From: Candidatus Haliotispira prima
GTDB taxonomy: Bacteria; Spirochaetota; Spirochaetia; SP-2023
Assembly (NCBI GenBank): GCA_029867005.1
Contig: CP123443.1
Location: 1,612,001-1,676,000 of the forward strand
Length of the DNA stretch: 64,000 nucleotides
Reading direction: 5' to 3'
Shown: positions 55,684-64,000 of the stretch, piece after piece
How the letters are laid out: every line of letters starts with the position of its first letter
Position numbering within the stretch: position 1 is the stretch's first letter
Position numbers and translations under genes: made by a program
The notes under the pieces: generated by a model
What the model was told of the DNA's origin: nothing
The model's input: the letters and a program-made list of their open reading frames with translations, nothing else
Database searches by the model: none

Positions 55684-56556
55684 ATGCAGGAATGTTTTGA
55701 GGATGAGTCACTTGGCAACCGGCGATCTGTGCAGATTTATTGTGGTGACAGCTATGCTGTCTTGAAGGAACTGCCGAGTGATTCCGTCAATTTGATTGTC
55801 ACATCACCACCGTATGCCGACCAACGCAAGAAAACCTATGGCGGCGTACACCACCAAGATTATGTCGATTGGTTCCTCCCCATTTCACAGGAATTGCTGA
55901 GGGTGTTGAAGCCGACAGGGACATTTATCCTCAATATCAAAGAAAAAGTGGTTGGCGGTGAGCGCAGTACGTATGTGCTGGAGTTAATTTTGGGAATGCG
56001 TGAACAAGGTTGGCTCTGGACGGAAGAATTTATTTGGCACAAAAAGAATTGCTATCCCGGGAAATGGCCAAACCGGTTTCGCGATGCTTGGGAAAGATTA
56101 TTGCAGTTTAATAAACAACGTAGTTTTCACATGTATCAAGAAGAAGTAATGGTACCCATGGGGGACTGGGCCAATAGCCGTTTAAAAAAATTATCGGAAA
56201 CGGATCAAACTCGCGATGAGTCTAAATTGCAAAGCGGGTTTGGCAAAAATATCTCTCATTGGTTAAACCGGGATATGGCTTATCCGACCAATGTCGTACA
56301 CTTAGCCACAGAATGTAGCAACAAAAAACACAGTGCTGCCTTCCCGGAAGATTTGCCGGGATGGTTTATCAAACTGTTCACGGTGGAAAATGACACAGTG
56401 CTTGACCCATTTATGGGCTCCGGTACCACAATTGTGGTTGCCAAACGGATGGGGCGCAATGCCATTGGTATTGATATTATGAATGAATATTATGCCATGG
56501 TCAAAGAACAATTAAAACCGGAACAGGACGACCTGTTTAGCAGGTCCGGTCTGTAA
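55684..56556 (+). CDS. orphan DNA methyltransferase, beta class, N4-cytosine type
   Basis: About 290 residues. Catalytic motif IV TSPPYADQR comes first (near residue 41) and the SAM motif DPFMGSGTTIVVAKRMGRNA is near the C-terminus, the beta-class order. SPPY is typical of N4-methylcytosine enzymes. The target-recognition region lies between. No restriction endonuclease or specificity subunit is nearby. The start is uncertain: ATG 55684 has AGAAGGG 10 bases upstream; ATGs at 55675 and 55645 are in frame. It sits directly beside phase-variable island 2. Confidence 0.85.
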   Translation: MQECFEDESLGNRRSVQIYCGDSYAVLKELPSDSVNLIVTSPPYADQRKKTYGGVHHQDYVDWFLPISQELLRVLKPTGTFILNIKEKVVGGERSTYVLELILGMREQGWLWTEEFIWHKKNCYPGKWPNRFRDAWERLLQFNKQRSFHMYQEEVMVPMGDWANSRLKKLSETDQTRDESKLQSGFGKNISHWLNRDMAYPTNVVHLATECSNKKHSAAFPEDLPGWFIKLFTVENDTVLDPFMGSGTTIVVAKRMGRNAIGIDIMNEYYAMVKEQLKPEQDDLFSRSGL

Positions 56557-56620
56557 GTCGGTCAAGATTTCCAAGGGTGTGATTTAAAGGTGGTGTGCAG
56601 TCCCCCTCCCTTACATTACG

Positions 56621-56664
56621 CAACGGTTCCGTGCCGGCGTAAAACTGCGGGCACGGAACCGTTG
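56621..56664. terminator. 15-bp perfect bidirectional hairpin
   Basis: CAACGGTTCCGTGCC and GGCACGGAACCGTTG around a 14-base loop, between convergent methyltransferase and lipoprotein genes. Confidence 0.55.
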
Positions 56665-56681
56665 TCTATGAAAAATTAAGA

Positions 56682-57823
56682 TTACCGGGTAATTAATTCT
56701 ACGTTTTGTATCGTCTGTGTACCAATGTACGTTCCGGTATTATACCGGATATTATAATCCATATCTAAACCATCAGGAAAAAAATATTTTTTTGTTACCG
56801 GATCAGAGGGTGCCATAGCAATGATAGCACTAAAATATATATCAAAATTAGTCGATTTTATTTTCCTTTCTAAAAAAACAGTCTTTGCGTTCGTTGTTCC
56901 TTCAGCCTCAGTTCCCTGAAAAAAAGTAAATACTGTCTCAAAGGTTCCCTTATTATTTGCCTTAGCTTGAATTAAGTGCAAATTTACTTCCTCTGCTGAG
57001 GTGACAGGTAAAGGCTCCAGAAATAGAGGATAAGCCACCCTTATTGGGAGTACCAAATACTCCTCCTCTTTTACTTCTATCTTCTTGGGAGAGCTAATTT
57101 CTGTGCTCGTTCTTGGTATGCCAACAGTATTGCTGTTGTCATCTGTGAAGTGCCCATTGGAGTGAAAATATTGATCCCAAGAATAAATGCCAACATTGTT
57201 CGCTCCCTGCCTTCTTTCTAAAGAGGGTAAAGTGGCAAACTTGGCGGTTGTGAAAGATTTTTGTGAGGCCAATTCTCTGCCCCGGTAAATATGGAGGTAA
57301 TACGTTGTATTCTCTTTCAGCAAATGGTCCGCCGTAAGCGTGCTTATGTCATCGGGTATGGTGTTCAAATGGGCCATAAATACCTCCCTGCTTACATCTT
57401 TTGTCAGGGTGCGTTTGATATACCCTTTACCTAATTGGGCCGGAAGTGTGGCGGTTGCAGCAGCAGAAATCCCAAAGGTAAACTCTACCTCACCCTCCAA
57501 TTCGCTGGTTATAGAGAAAGTGAGTTCATTGGCACCTATGTAGGGAAAAGTCACATTGGGTGGAGGGATTGGGTCAGGAGTCGAGCTTGTTGCCGGGTCA
57601 ACACAGGCAAGCAGAAACAGACCGAGAACGAACAGAAAAAGGAAGGGTAAAAGGCGGGAACGGAGACGGGAAAAAAATAGGCAAAAATGTTTATAACTAG
57701 TTGATATGCAAAGAAATAGATGCTTACTTTCTAAAGTAGTGTGATATTGGATATTGGATATTGGATATTGGATATTATACTGTTTATGCCAATATCTGTC
57801 AATATTTGGTCTCGTCTTTTCAT
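56682..57823 (-). CDS. phase-variable lipoprotein, FPYIGANE family, currently out of frame
   Basis: Read leftward from ATG 57823. Four 7-bp units follow the leader and the frame stops; five would give 382 residues with the lipobox LGLFLLAC. Same length as its inverted homologue at 12240-13381. The first 110 or so residues of the mature protein are almost identical (TFPYIGANELTFSI, EGEVEFTFGISAA), while the second half diverges (SWDQYFHSNGHFTDD) and the end NVELITR is conserved. Predicted surface lipoprotein. Confidence 0.8.
57748..57775 (-). repeat. 7-bp array, 4 units (OFF)
   Basis: Four TGGATAT units on the + strand (ATATCCA on the coding strand); five restore the frame. Confidence 0.92.
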
Positions 57824-57885
57824 GGGGATACTCCTCTGAGAAAATGGATAAATAGATAAATGGGTAAAGCAGATCAGCGGCTTAA

Positions 57886-57914
57886 ATTGTATATTCGTTT
57901 AGAAGTGTTGTCAA
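57886..57914 (-). promoter_or_regulatory. cassette promoter, gene 57823
   Basis: TTGACA (57914-57909), 17-base spacer, TACAAT (57891-57886) on the minus strand. Confidence 0.72.
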
Positions 57915-57949
57915 GAGAGGGGGCTTAGACGGGTTTCGAGTCCCCCCCT

Positions 57950-58100
57950 CTCTTTAACGGCACAAATCATTTGGGCCCATCAGTCCACCACCCCTAACGT
58001 AGTCCCCCCGCCAAGGGAGGGGAATGGCAGGTGAGCCTGTGGAATGGTAATTGGGCCTGTGGAATGGTAGGTGAGCCTGTCGAACCTTGGCAATGGGGGC
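57950..58100. repeat. REP-like intergenic block, inverted relative of 10466-10610
   Basis: Three GGTGAGCCTGT(G/C)GAA-type units and an AGGGAGGGGAATGG palindrome arm. It mirrors the block in front of gene 10753. Confidence 0.65.
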
Positions 58101-58134
58101 CTTAACAGCGGAACAAACGTATTGGAGAATGGCC

Positions 58135-59219
58135 TTATTCGGTTACTAATACTGCCTTTTTATTGTTATAAAAGAATAACTCTTGCCCCGAAAATACATG
58201 GTCAATAACAATAGAAAAACTTAAGTTCGTAGTTTTTATCATTACATCCCAAGTATTTACACTTGTGCGGGGTCCTGAAGATGTGATATTGTATAAATCG
58301 TAGATTAAGATTCTCTCTATAAGAGTATTTCCAAAAGGACGAGTATTTGTACCGGTCTCTGACATTCGGATTGGAGGGTTAGAAGAAAACCGCCAAATAT
58401 AATCTCCCCCACTTGTCAGAAAATAATGAAACCTTGCCGGAATTAAATAGCTTTCAGAAGCCTTATATTCTATAGCCGGAGAAGTACTGCCGGCAGCAAT
58501 TTGGTTGTAAAAACTGCTGTATGTTTCTCTTGTGGTGGGGTAGATGGCAGGAAAATTTTCCGTAGTAAATTCCAACTTTTCTATGGCTGTACCTGTTGTA
58601 CCCGTTATGTCGTAGAAATGGGCATAGTATTGGGTGTTCGGGTGCAGAATTTCCGGAGCGGCAGCGATGGCACTGACAAAATTTGTAGCTCCTCCGTCAA
58701 GAGAAACCGTTACACCGGCATTAAATTGGTCAGAGGTCATTTTATCAGTCATCGAAAGATAGACGGTTCCGGATCTTCCGTCCGCTTTGGTTTTTCTGGT
58801 GTAGAACCCCGGAAGGTCTTTCACATCGGCATAGGCAGAAGCTGTGGCATCCGGACTTACGACAACGCCCATAGTTCTTACCCCTTGGGTACCGTTGTCA
58901 AATTGAACTAATCCTTCCCGCATAGATACCCATACCATAGAGGTATTTAGGGCCAGCGGAGGAGGGGCAGGGTCTGTACTGTCGTCCGAGATAGGAGCAC
59001 AGGCAAGCAAGATTACACCGAGAATGGGGAGAAAAAGGAAGGATAAAAGACGGGAACGGAGACGGGAAAAAAACAGGTAAAAAGGTTTATAACTAGTTGA
59101 TATGCAAAGAAATAACGGCTTGTTTTCTAAAGTAGTGTGATATTGGATATTGGATATTGGATATTGGATATTATACTGTTTATGCCAATATCAGTCAATA
59201 TTTGGTCTCGTCTTTTCAT
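58135..59219 (-). CDS. phase-variable lipoprotein, SMREALVQ family, currently out of frame
   Basis: From ATG 59219 leftward the frame crosses four 7-bp units and stops. A fifth unit would give 363 residues with the lipobox GVILLAC and mature start APISDDS. Motifs shared with 13823-14906: VWVSMREGLVQFDNG, VKDLPGFYTRKTKADG, YYAHFYDITGTTGTAIEKLE; the ending is AVLVTE. The central and C-terminal parts differ (FSSNPPIRMSETGTN). Predicted surface lipoprotein; no known domain. Confidence 0.8.
59144..59171 (-). repeat. 7-bp array, 4 units (OFF)
   Basis: Four exact units; five restore the frame. Confidence 0.92.
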
Positions 59220-59273
59220 GGGGATACTCCTCTGAGAAAATGGATAAATGGGCAAAAAAGATTAGCGGCCTAA

Positions 59274-59302
59274 ATTGTATATTCGTTTAGAAGGGTTGTC
59301 AA
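59274..59302 (-). promoter_or_regulatory. cassette promoter, gene 59219
   Basis: TTGACA (59302-59297), 17-base spacer, TACAAT (59279-59274), minus strand. Confidence 0.72.
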
Positions 59303-59448
59303 GAGAGGGGGGCCTTAGACGGGTTTCGAGTGCCCCTCCCCCTCTCTTTAACGGCAGAAATCATTTGGGCCCGTCCGACCGGAACCCCCTAACTTAATCC
59401 CCCCTCACAAGGGAGGGGGAATGGTAGTTGTGTACTGAAAAACTAAGA

Positions 59449-60581
59449 TTATTGGGTAATTAATTGTACGTTTTGTATCGTCTGTGTACCAATGAATTTT
59501 GCAGCATTATACCGAATATTATAAACCATACCCAATTTATCTCCAAGAAAATATTTTTTCGTTATCGGATCTGAGGGTGACATAGCTATAATAGCACTAA
59601 AATACACATCAAAATTAGTCGATTTCGTTTTCCTTTCTAAAAAAACAGTCTTCGTGTTATTCGTTCCTACAGCCTCAATTCCCTGAAAAAAAGTAAATAC
59701 TGTCTCGAAGGTTTTCTTATTATCTGCCTTAGCTTGAACGAACTGGAAACTCACTTCCTCTGATGAGGTCACAGGTAAGGGCTCCGGAAATAGAGGATAA
59801 GCCACCCTTATTGGGAGTATCAAATACTCCTCCTCTTTTACTTCTATCTTCTTGGGAGAGCTCGTTTCTGTGCTTGTTCTTGGTATACCAACAGTATTTC
59901 CGTTGCTATCTGTGAACACCCCACCGGAGTGAAAATATTGATCCCAAGAATGAATGCCAACATTGTTCGCCCCTTGTCTTCTTTCTACAGTGGGCAAAGT
60001 CGCAAATTTGGCGGTTGTAAAAGATTTTTGTAAAGCCAATTCTCTGCCTCGGTAAATATGGAGGTAATACGTTGTGTTTTCTTTCAACAAGTGGTCGGCT
60101 GTAAGAGTGCCTATATCATCCGGTATGGTGTTCAAATGGGCCATAAAGACCTCTCTGCCTACGTCTTTTGTCAGGGTACGCTTGATATAGCCTTTACCTA
60201 ATTGGGCCGGAAGTGTGCTTGTGTTAGAAATAGAAATCCCAAACGTAAACTCCACCTCACCTTCTAATTCGCTGATTATGGAAAAAGTAAGTTCATTGGC
60301 ACCGATGTAAGGGAAGGTGACCGCAGTGTATTTGGGCGTGGGCTGGTCCTTACCGTTGTCGGACAGCGGGGCACAGGCAAGCAGAAACAGACCGAGAACG
60401 GACAGAAAGAAGAAGGGTAAAAGACGAAAGGGAAGTGAATAAACAGGTTTAGGACGGTTTGTCCGAGCTGGGAATGACGGCTTGTTTTCTAAAGTAGTGT
60501 GATATTGGATATTGGATATTGGATATTGGATATTGTACTGTTTATGCCAATATCAGTCAACATCTGCTTTGGATTTTTCAT
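59449..60581 (-). CDS. phase-variable lipoprotein, FPYIGANE family, currently out of frame
   Basis: From ATG 60581 leftward (GGAGC upstream) the frame passes four 7-bp units and stops at TAG. Five would give 379 residues with the lipobox LGLFLLAC and mature start APLSDNGKD. Family motifs TFPYIGANELTFSI, EGEVEFTFGIS, LGKGYIKRTLTK. The second half is nearest to the gene at 56682 (SWDQYFHSGG, KKIEVKEEEYLILPIRVAYP). The ending is QNVQLITQ. Predicted surface lipoprotein. Confidence 0.8.
60506..60533 (-). repeat. 7-bp array, 4 units (OFF)
   Basis: Four exact units; five restore the frame. Confidence 0.92.
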
Positions 60582-60634
60582 GGAGGTGCTCCTCTGGCTA
60601 CATAAGAAAATGGGCAAAGTACGTTTGCGGGTTT

Positions 60635-60663
60635 ATTGTATATTCATTCAGAGGCTTTGGCAA
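60635..60663 (-). promoter_or_regulatory. cassette promoter, gene 60581
   Basis: TTGCCA (60663-60658), 17-base spacer, TACAAT (60640-60635), minus strand. Confidence 0.7.
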
Positions 60664-60779
60664 GGGGGGCTTATCCGTGAGCCAGGGCCATTGAGCGGAG
60701 TCGACATGTCCCAAGGTAAAGGCTACGGGCTACTATAAAGCGTGAGAGGTTGAAACACAAAAATCAAGAAGAATATTCA

Positions 60780-60812
60780 GGCAACTGCGTGCCGTTGCGG
60801 CACGCAGTTGCC
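60780..60812 (-). terminator. 14-bp hairpin after gene 60831-62028
   Basis: GGCAACTGCGTGCC and GGCACGCAGTTGCC with a 5-base loop; the same GCAACTGCG core as the hairpins after the large PARCEL genes. Confidence 0.55.
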
Positions 60813-60830
60813 GATTTCCCTACCGTAAGG

Positions 60831-62028
60831 CTACCGAAACCTGGAAGGTTTATTAGCGTCACTTATAGCAGCCCTCGTGAAAATGCCAATATAATTCGTT
60901 ACTTGAGTTACCGTCCAACCTGAAATATCCTGGTCAAAAACTGATGCCAGCGTAAACATGCTCTCCATATTAGTAACCTCGGAGACATCCCAAGCTCCTA
61001 TTGGTTGATTAAAATTACCGGTACCATAAAACATATAGTACATATCAGTAACCTCGGAAACATCCCAATCTCCTATCGGTTGATTGAAGTTGGCAGAACT
61101 ATCAAACATCTGTCTCATACTGTTGACTTTAGAAATATTCCATTTACCGATAGGTTGATTAAATTTTCCGGCACTGGAAAACATCCTCTCCATATTAGTA
61201 ACACCGGAGACATCCCAATCTCCTATCAGTTGATTGAAATTACCGGCAGAAACAAACATCCCGCTCATATCAGTAACTTCGGAAACATCCCAAGCTCCTA
61301 TCGGTTGATTGAAATTACCGGCAGAAGCAAACATCCGGCTCATATCAGTAACCTTGGAGACATCCCAACCTGAAACATCTCCATTAAAAGTCGCATTCTC
61401 TTTGAAGAGTAGGCTCATATCGGTCACCTTCCGCACATCAATGTGGTTGAGGTCGGCAGTATCTGCCAAAGCGGTAATCATTGCCTGTAAGCCGGCCTTA
61501 TCGGCCGGCTGCTCGGTGTACCAACGGGCGTAGAGCGTCATATTGCCCGTCACCGGCTTGGTGTAATCGTACTTGGTCTTGCCCGTATGTCCCGTGGCTG
61601 CGGCCACGGTGTACCAGTCTCCAAAGTAGTAGTCGGTACCGCCGCTTGCCGCTTTGGTGGGGGCCGTTATGGTTTTGCTCAGTGTAGTGTCAAGTCTAGT
61701 GCCGCCGGTTAGCACCACCGAAGGCACTGCGCTGCCTCCGTCGGTTTCAAAGCTGACGGTGTATTTTGTAGTAGAGGTAGGGCTTGTGCCCAAGTCAGTA
61801 CAGGCAGACAAAAACAGATGAATAAAGAGAAAGCAGAAAAAGCAAAAAAACGGAGAAATCAGAGAGAGTTTGGAAAGCCCGATTTTATTGGAAAATAAAA
61901 GGAAATAAACTGACTGTATATATTTTCTAAGCGAGGTATGGATATTGGATATTGGATATTGGATATTGGATATTGGATATTGTACCGTTTTGTCCGATAT
62001 CTATCAATATTTGGTCTCTTTTTTTCAT
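60831..62028 (-). CDS. phase-variable short PARCEL/DUF285 lipoprotein, currently out of frame
   Basis: From ATG 62028 leftward the frame crosses six 7-bp units and stops at TAG. With five it would encode 396 residues with the lipobox IHLFLSAC and mature start TDLGTS. One Flg_new-like module (FETDGGSAVPSVVLTGG to LYARWYTEQPADKAGL) is followed by about seven PARCEL units with slightly different consensus (FNQPIGAWDVSEVTDMSGMF) and the cap DISGWTVTQVT. Homologue of the genes at 10753 and 63695. Confidence 0.82.
61939..61980 (-). repeat. 7-bp array, 6 units (OFF)
   Basis: Six exact units; five restore the frame. Confidence 0.92.
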
Positions 62029-62084
62029 AAAAATGCTCCTCTGGAAAAGTATAAGAAAATGGGCAAAAAAGATTAGCGGCCTAA

Positions 62085-62113
62085 ATTGTATATTCGTTTA
62101 GAAGAGTTGTCAA
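62085..62113 (-). promoter_or_regulatory. cassette promoter, gene 62028
   Basis: TTGACA (62113-62108), 17-base spacer, TACAAT (62090-62085), minus strand. Confidence 0.72.
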
Positions 62114-62189
62114 GAGAGGGCGGCCTTAGACAGGTTTCGAGTGCCCCCCTCTCTTTAACGGTAGAAATCATTTGGCCCATTAGACCGGG

Positions 62190-62417
62190 AGGTAGATAAA
62201 TTGAAGGCTAGGTGAATTAGAAAAGGCTAGGTGAGCCTGTCGAACCTGGCAAGAGGGGCCTTAGAGGGGGTAGAGTGAGCCACCACCTCTCTATATAGCC
62301 CCCCGCCAAGGGAGGGGGCTATCCGCGCAATCTTTGGGCCATTGATGGGAGAATTTGAGTCATTGAGCGAGGAGAGCCCGGGTCATTGAGCGGAGTCGAA
62401 ATGCCCCAAGCTAAACG
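62190..62417. repeat. intergenic repeats, inverted copy of 11945-12130
   Basis: Contains AGGTGAGCCTGTCGAACC, the hairpin ATAGCCCCC/GGGGGCTAT (62293-62320) and ATTGAGCGGAGTCGAAATG, in inverted order relative to the region after gene 10753. Shows that gene 62418-63695 and gene 10753-11944 share their 3' flank. Confidence 0.7.
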
Positions 62418-63695
62418 CTACCGAAATGTGGGAGGTTTATTATCTCCACTCATAGAACTGCTACCACCGAAGATCTGAAGATGAGTCGTTACTTGGGTTA
62501 CAGTCCAACCGGAGATGTCCCGGTTAAAGGTTGATGCAGAATTAAACATATAACTCATATCAGTAACCTCCGAGACATCCCAACTTCCTATAGGTTGATT
62601 AAATTTGCTAGCAAAATAAAACATATAACTCATATCAGTAACCTCCGAGACATCCCAACTTCCTATAGGTTGATTAAATTTGCTAGCAAAATTAAACATA
62701 CTATTCATATTAGTAACACTGGAGACATTCCAACTTTCTATAGGGTGATTAAATTTGATAGCAATATTAAACATACTCGTCATATTAGTAACACCGGAGA
62801 CATCCCAATTTTCTATTGATTGATTAAATTCTTGAGCAATATCAAACATCTGGCTCATATTAGTAACATTGGAGACATTCCAATCTCCTATAGGTTGATT
62901 AAATTTGTCAGCATTTGCAAACATAGCATTCATATCAGTAACATTAGAGACATCCCAATCTCCTATAGGTTGATTGAATTTTTGCCTGTCAGCCTCGTCT
63001 CTGGGGCTAAACATATGGTTCATATCAGTAACACCCGAGACATCCCAACCTGAAATATTTCCATTAAAATTGAGCTTATCCGAGAAGAGTTGACTCATAT
63101 TGGTTATTTTGCGCACATCAATGTGATTAAAGTCGCCACTGTCAGTGGTAATCAGTGCCTGTAAGGCGGCCTTATCGGCGGGTTGCTTGTTGTACCAGCG
63201 GGCGTAGAGCGTGATATTGCCCGTCACCGGTTTGGTGTAATCGTACTTGGTCTTGCCCGTGTGTCCCGTTGCTTTGTCCACGGTGTACCAATCTCCAAAG
63301 TAGTAGGTCGTGGTGCCGCTTGCCGCCTTGGTGGGGGCCGTTATGGTTTGGCTTAGGGTAGTGTCAAGCGTAGTGCCGCCGGTTAGCACCACTGAAGGAA
63401 CTGCACTGCCCCCATCGGTTTGAAAATTTACGGTGTATTTTTTTGTAATAGAAGAGTCTGTACCGAGATCGGCACAGGCGGCCAGAAACAGATGAATGAA
63501 GAGAATGGAAAGAAAGCAGAAAAACGGAGAAATCAGAGATGATTTGGAGAGCTTGGTTTTATTGGGAAATAAAAGGAAGTAAACTGACTGTATATATGTT
63601 CTAAGTGAGGTTTGGATATTGGATATTGGATATTGGATATTGGATATTATACTGTTTAGTCTGATATCTGTCAATATTTGGTCTCTTTTTTTCAT
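62418..63695 (-). CDS. phase-variable short PARCEL/DUF285 lipoprotein, IN FRAME (ON)
   Basis: 425 residues leftward from ATG 63695 (GGAGGAG upstream), open throughout. Leader MKKRDQILTDIRLNSII, five 7-bp units (SNIQYPISNIQ), signal core FFCFLSILFIHLFLAAC, mature start ADLGTDSS. Flg_new-like module, then about nine PARCEL units with short duplications (SWDVSEVTDMSYMFYFASKF occurs twice) and the cap DISGWTVTQVT. It proves that the frame joins leader, array, signal peptide and mature protein. The homologue at 10753 has one more unit and is broken. Confidence 0.92.
   Translation of the reverse strand: MKKRDQILTDIRLNSIISNIQYPISNIQTSLRTYIQSVYFLLFPNKTKLSKSSLISPFFCFLSILFIHLFLAACADLGTDSSITKKYTVNFQTDGGSAVPSVVLTGGTTLDTTLSQTITAPTKAASGTTTYYFGDWYTVDKATGHTGKTKYDYTKPVTGNITLYARWYNKQPADKAALQALITTDSGDFNHIDVRKITNMSQLFSDKLNFNGNISGWDVSGVTDMNHMFSPRDEADRQKFNQPIGDWDVSNVTDMNAMFANADKFNQPIGDWNVSNVTNMSQMFDIAQEFNQSIENWDVSGVTNMTSMFNIAIKFNHPIESWNVSSVTNMNSMFNFASKFNQPIGSWDVSEVTDMSYMFYFASKFNQPIGSWDVSEVTDMSYMFNSASTFNRDISGWTVTQVTTHLQIFGGSSSMSGDNKPPTFR
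63613..63647 (-). repeat. 7-bp array, 5 units (ON)
   Basis: Five exact units; reading frame intact. Confidence 0.95.
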
Positions 63696-63751
63696 AAAAA
63701 TGCTCCTCCGGAAAAGTATAAGAAAATGGGCAAAAAAGATTAACGGCCTAA

Positions 63752-63780
63752 ATTGTATATTCGTTTAGAAGAATTGTCAA
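63752..63780 (-). promoter_or_regulatory. cassette promoter, gene 63695
   Basis: TTGACA (63780-63775), 17-base spacer, TACAAT (63757-63752), minus strand. Confidence 0.72.
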
Positions 63781-64000
63781 GAGAGGGGGGCCTTAGACAG
63801 GTTTCGAGTGCCCCCCCCCTCTCTTTAACGGTAGAAATCATTTGGCCCATTAGACCAAAAGTCCTCACGTAACCCCCCATCCGATGAAGGGGAATTACAA
63901 CAGTAGAAACCATTTGTGTCCATTAGACCGGGAGGTAGATAAATTAGAAGGCTAGGTGAATTAGAAAAGGCTAGGTGAGCCTGTCGAACCTGGCAAGAGG
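63781..64000. repeat. intergenic REP-like repeats to the window edge
   Basis: Near-copy of 62116-62260 (GGAGGTAGATAAATT, AAAAGGCTAGGTGAGCCTGT), so another lipoprotein gene of the island probably lies beyond the edge. No gene inside. Confidence 0.6.

Noticed and set aside
55684..56556. Restriction-modification system
   Set aside because: Only the methyltransferase is visible; no endonuclease or specificity gene lies within several kilobases.
10801..63647. 7-bp arrays as non-coding leader DNA with starts downstream
   Set aside because: Nearly all the genes lack any ATG/GTG/TTG with an RBS between array and lipobox (only a stray TTG in some lipoboxes). The RBS-ATG upstream is conserved in all, and the five-unit frame (six at 36081) is open through the signal peptide in every one.
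1..64000. tRNA, rRNA or insertion sequences
   Set aside because: No cloverleaf with TTCRA loop, rRNA-like stretch, transposase ORF or terminal inverted repeats with target duplications was recognised by eye.

Overview
The window looks like the chromosome of a diderm fermentative bacterium. A spirochaete (Treponema-like) is my best guess, at modest confidence. It rests on an LptD-type outer-membrane assembly protein, very many lipoproteins with relaxed lipoboxes, class IIa aldolase and D-lactate dehydrogenase, and roughly 50% GC in core genes against AT-rich surface genes. I saw no rRNA, tRNA, CRISPR array or transposase.

Layout. (1) 1-10.4 kb holds core and accessory genes: a YidC/Oxa1-like protein cut by the left edge, a small lipoprotein, a glycoside hydrolase, ldhA, class II aldolase, a GNAT, a methyltransferase, two small DUF proteins and a NYN/OST-HTH protein. 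(2) 10.7-38.3 kb is lipoprotein island 1 on the + strand. It has nine short lipoprotein genes and five long tandem BspA/DUF285 (PARCEL) lipoprotein genes, interrupted only by an IclR regulator plus KDG kinase pair. (3) 38.4-56.6 kb is a core block: lptD(-), then murG, a CvpA-like gene, a lipoprotein, trmB, a sulfate-assimilation and cysteine cluster (cysD, cysN, a sirohaem-synthase-like gene, cysK, sulfite reductase, a GltD-like ferredoxin oxidoreductase) and an orphan N4-cytosine-type DNA methyltransferase. (4) 56.7-63.7 kb is island 2 on the - strand: five lipoprotein genes, each with homologues in island 1, so the two islands form inverted repeats around the core block.

Main discovery. Fourteen lipoprotein genes from four unrelated sequence families share one 5' cassette: a promoter TTGNCA-N17-TACAAT, a strong RBS, an ATG, about 16 conserved codons, then a tandem array of the 7-bp unit ATATCCA, then the lipoprotein signal peptide. 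Seven is not a multiple of three, so gain or loss of a unit moves the start codon out of frame. Counting units by eye, three genes are in frame (18653, 36081, 63695). Eleven are out of frame, every one by exactly one unit (4 or 6 units where 5 restores the frame). This looks like a combinatorial slipped-strand phase-variation system for surface lipoproteins.

Second discovery. The cysDN operon is preceded by a short ORF ending in a Cys codon and carrying three consecutive Cys codons, followed by a perfect intrinsic terminator and a competing antiterminator segment. This is a classical cysteine-sensing transcription attenuator by design. A second Cys-rich mini-ORF precedes the sulfite reductase gene.
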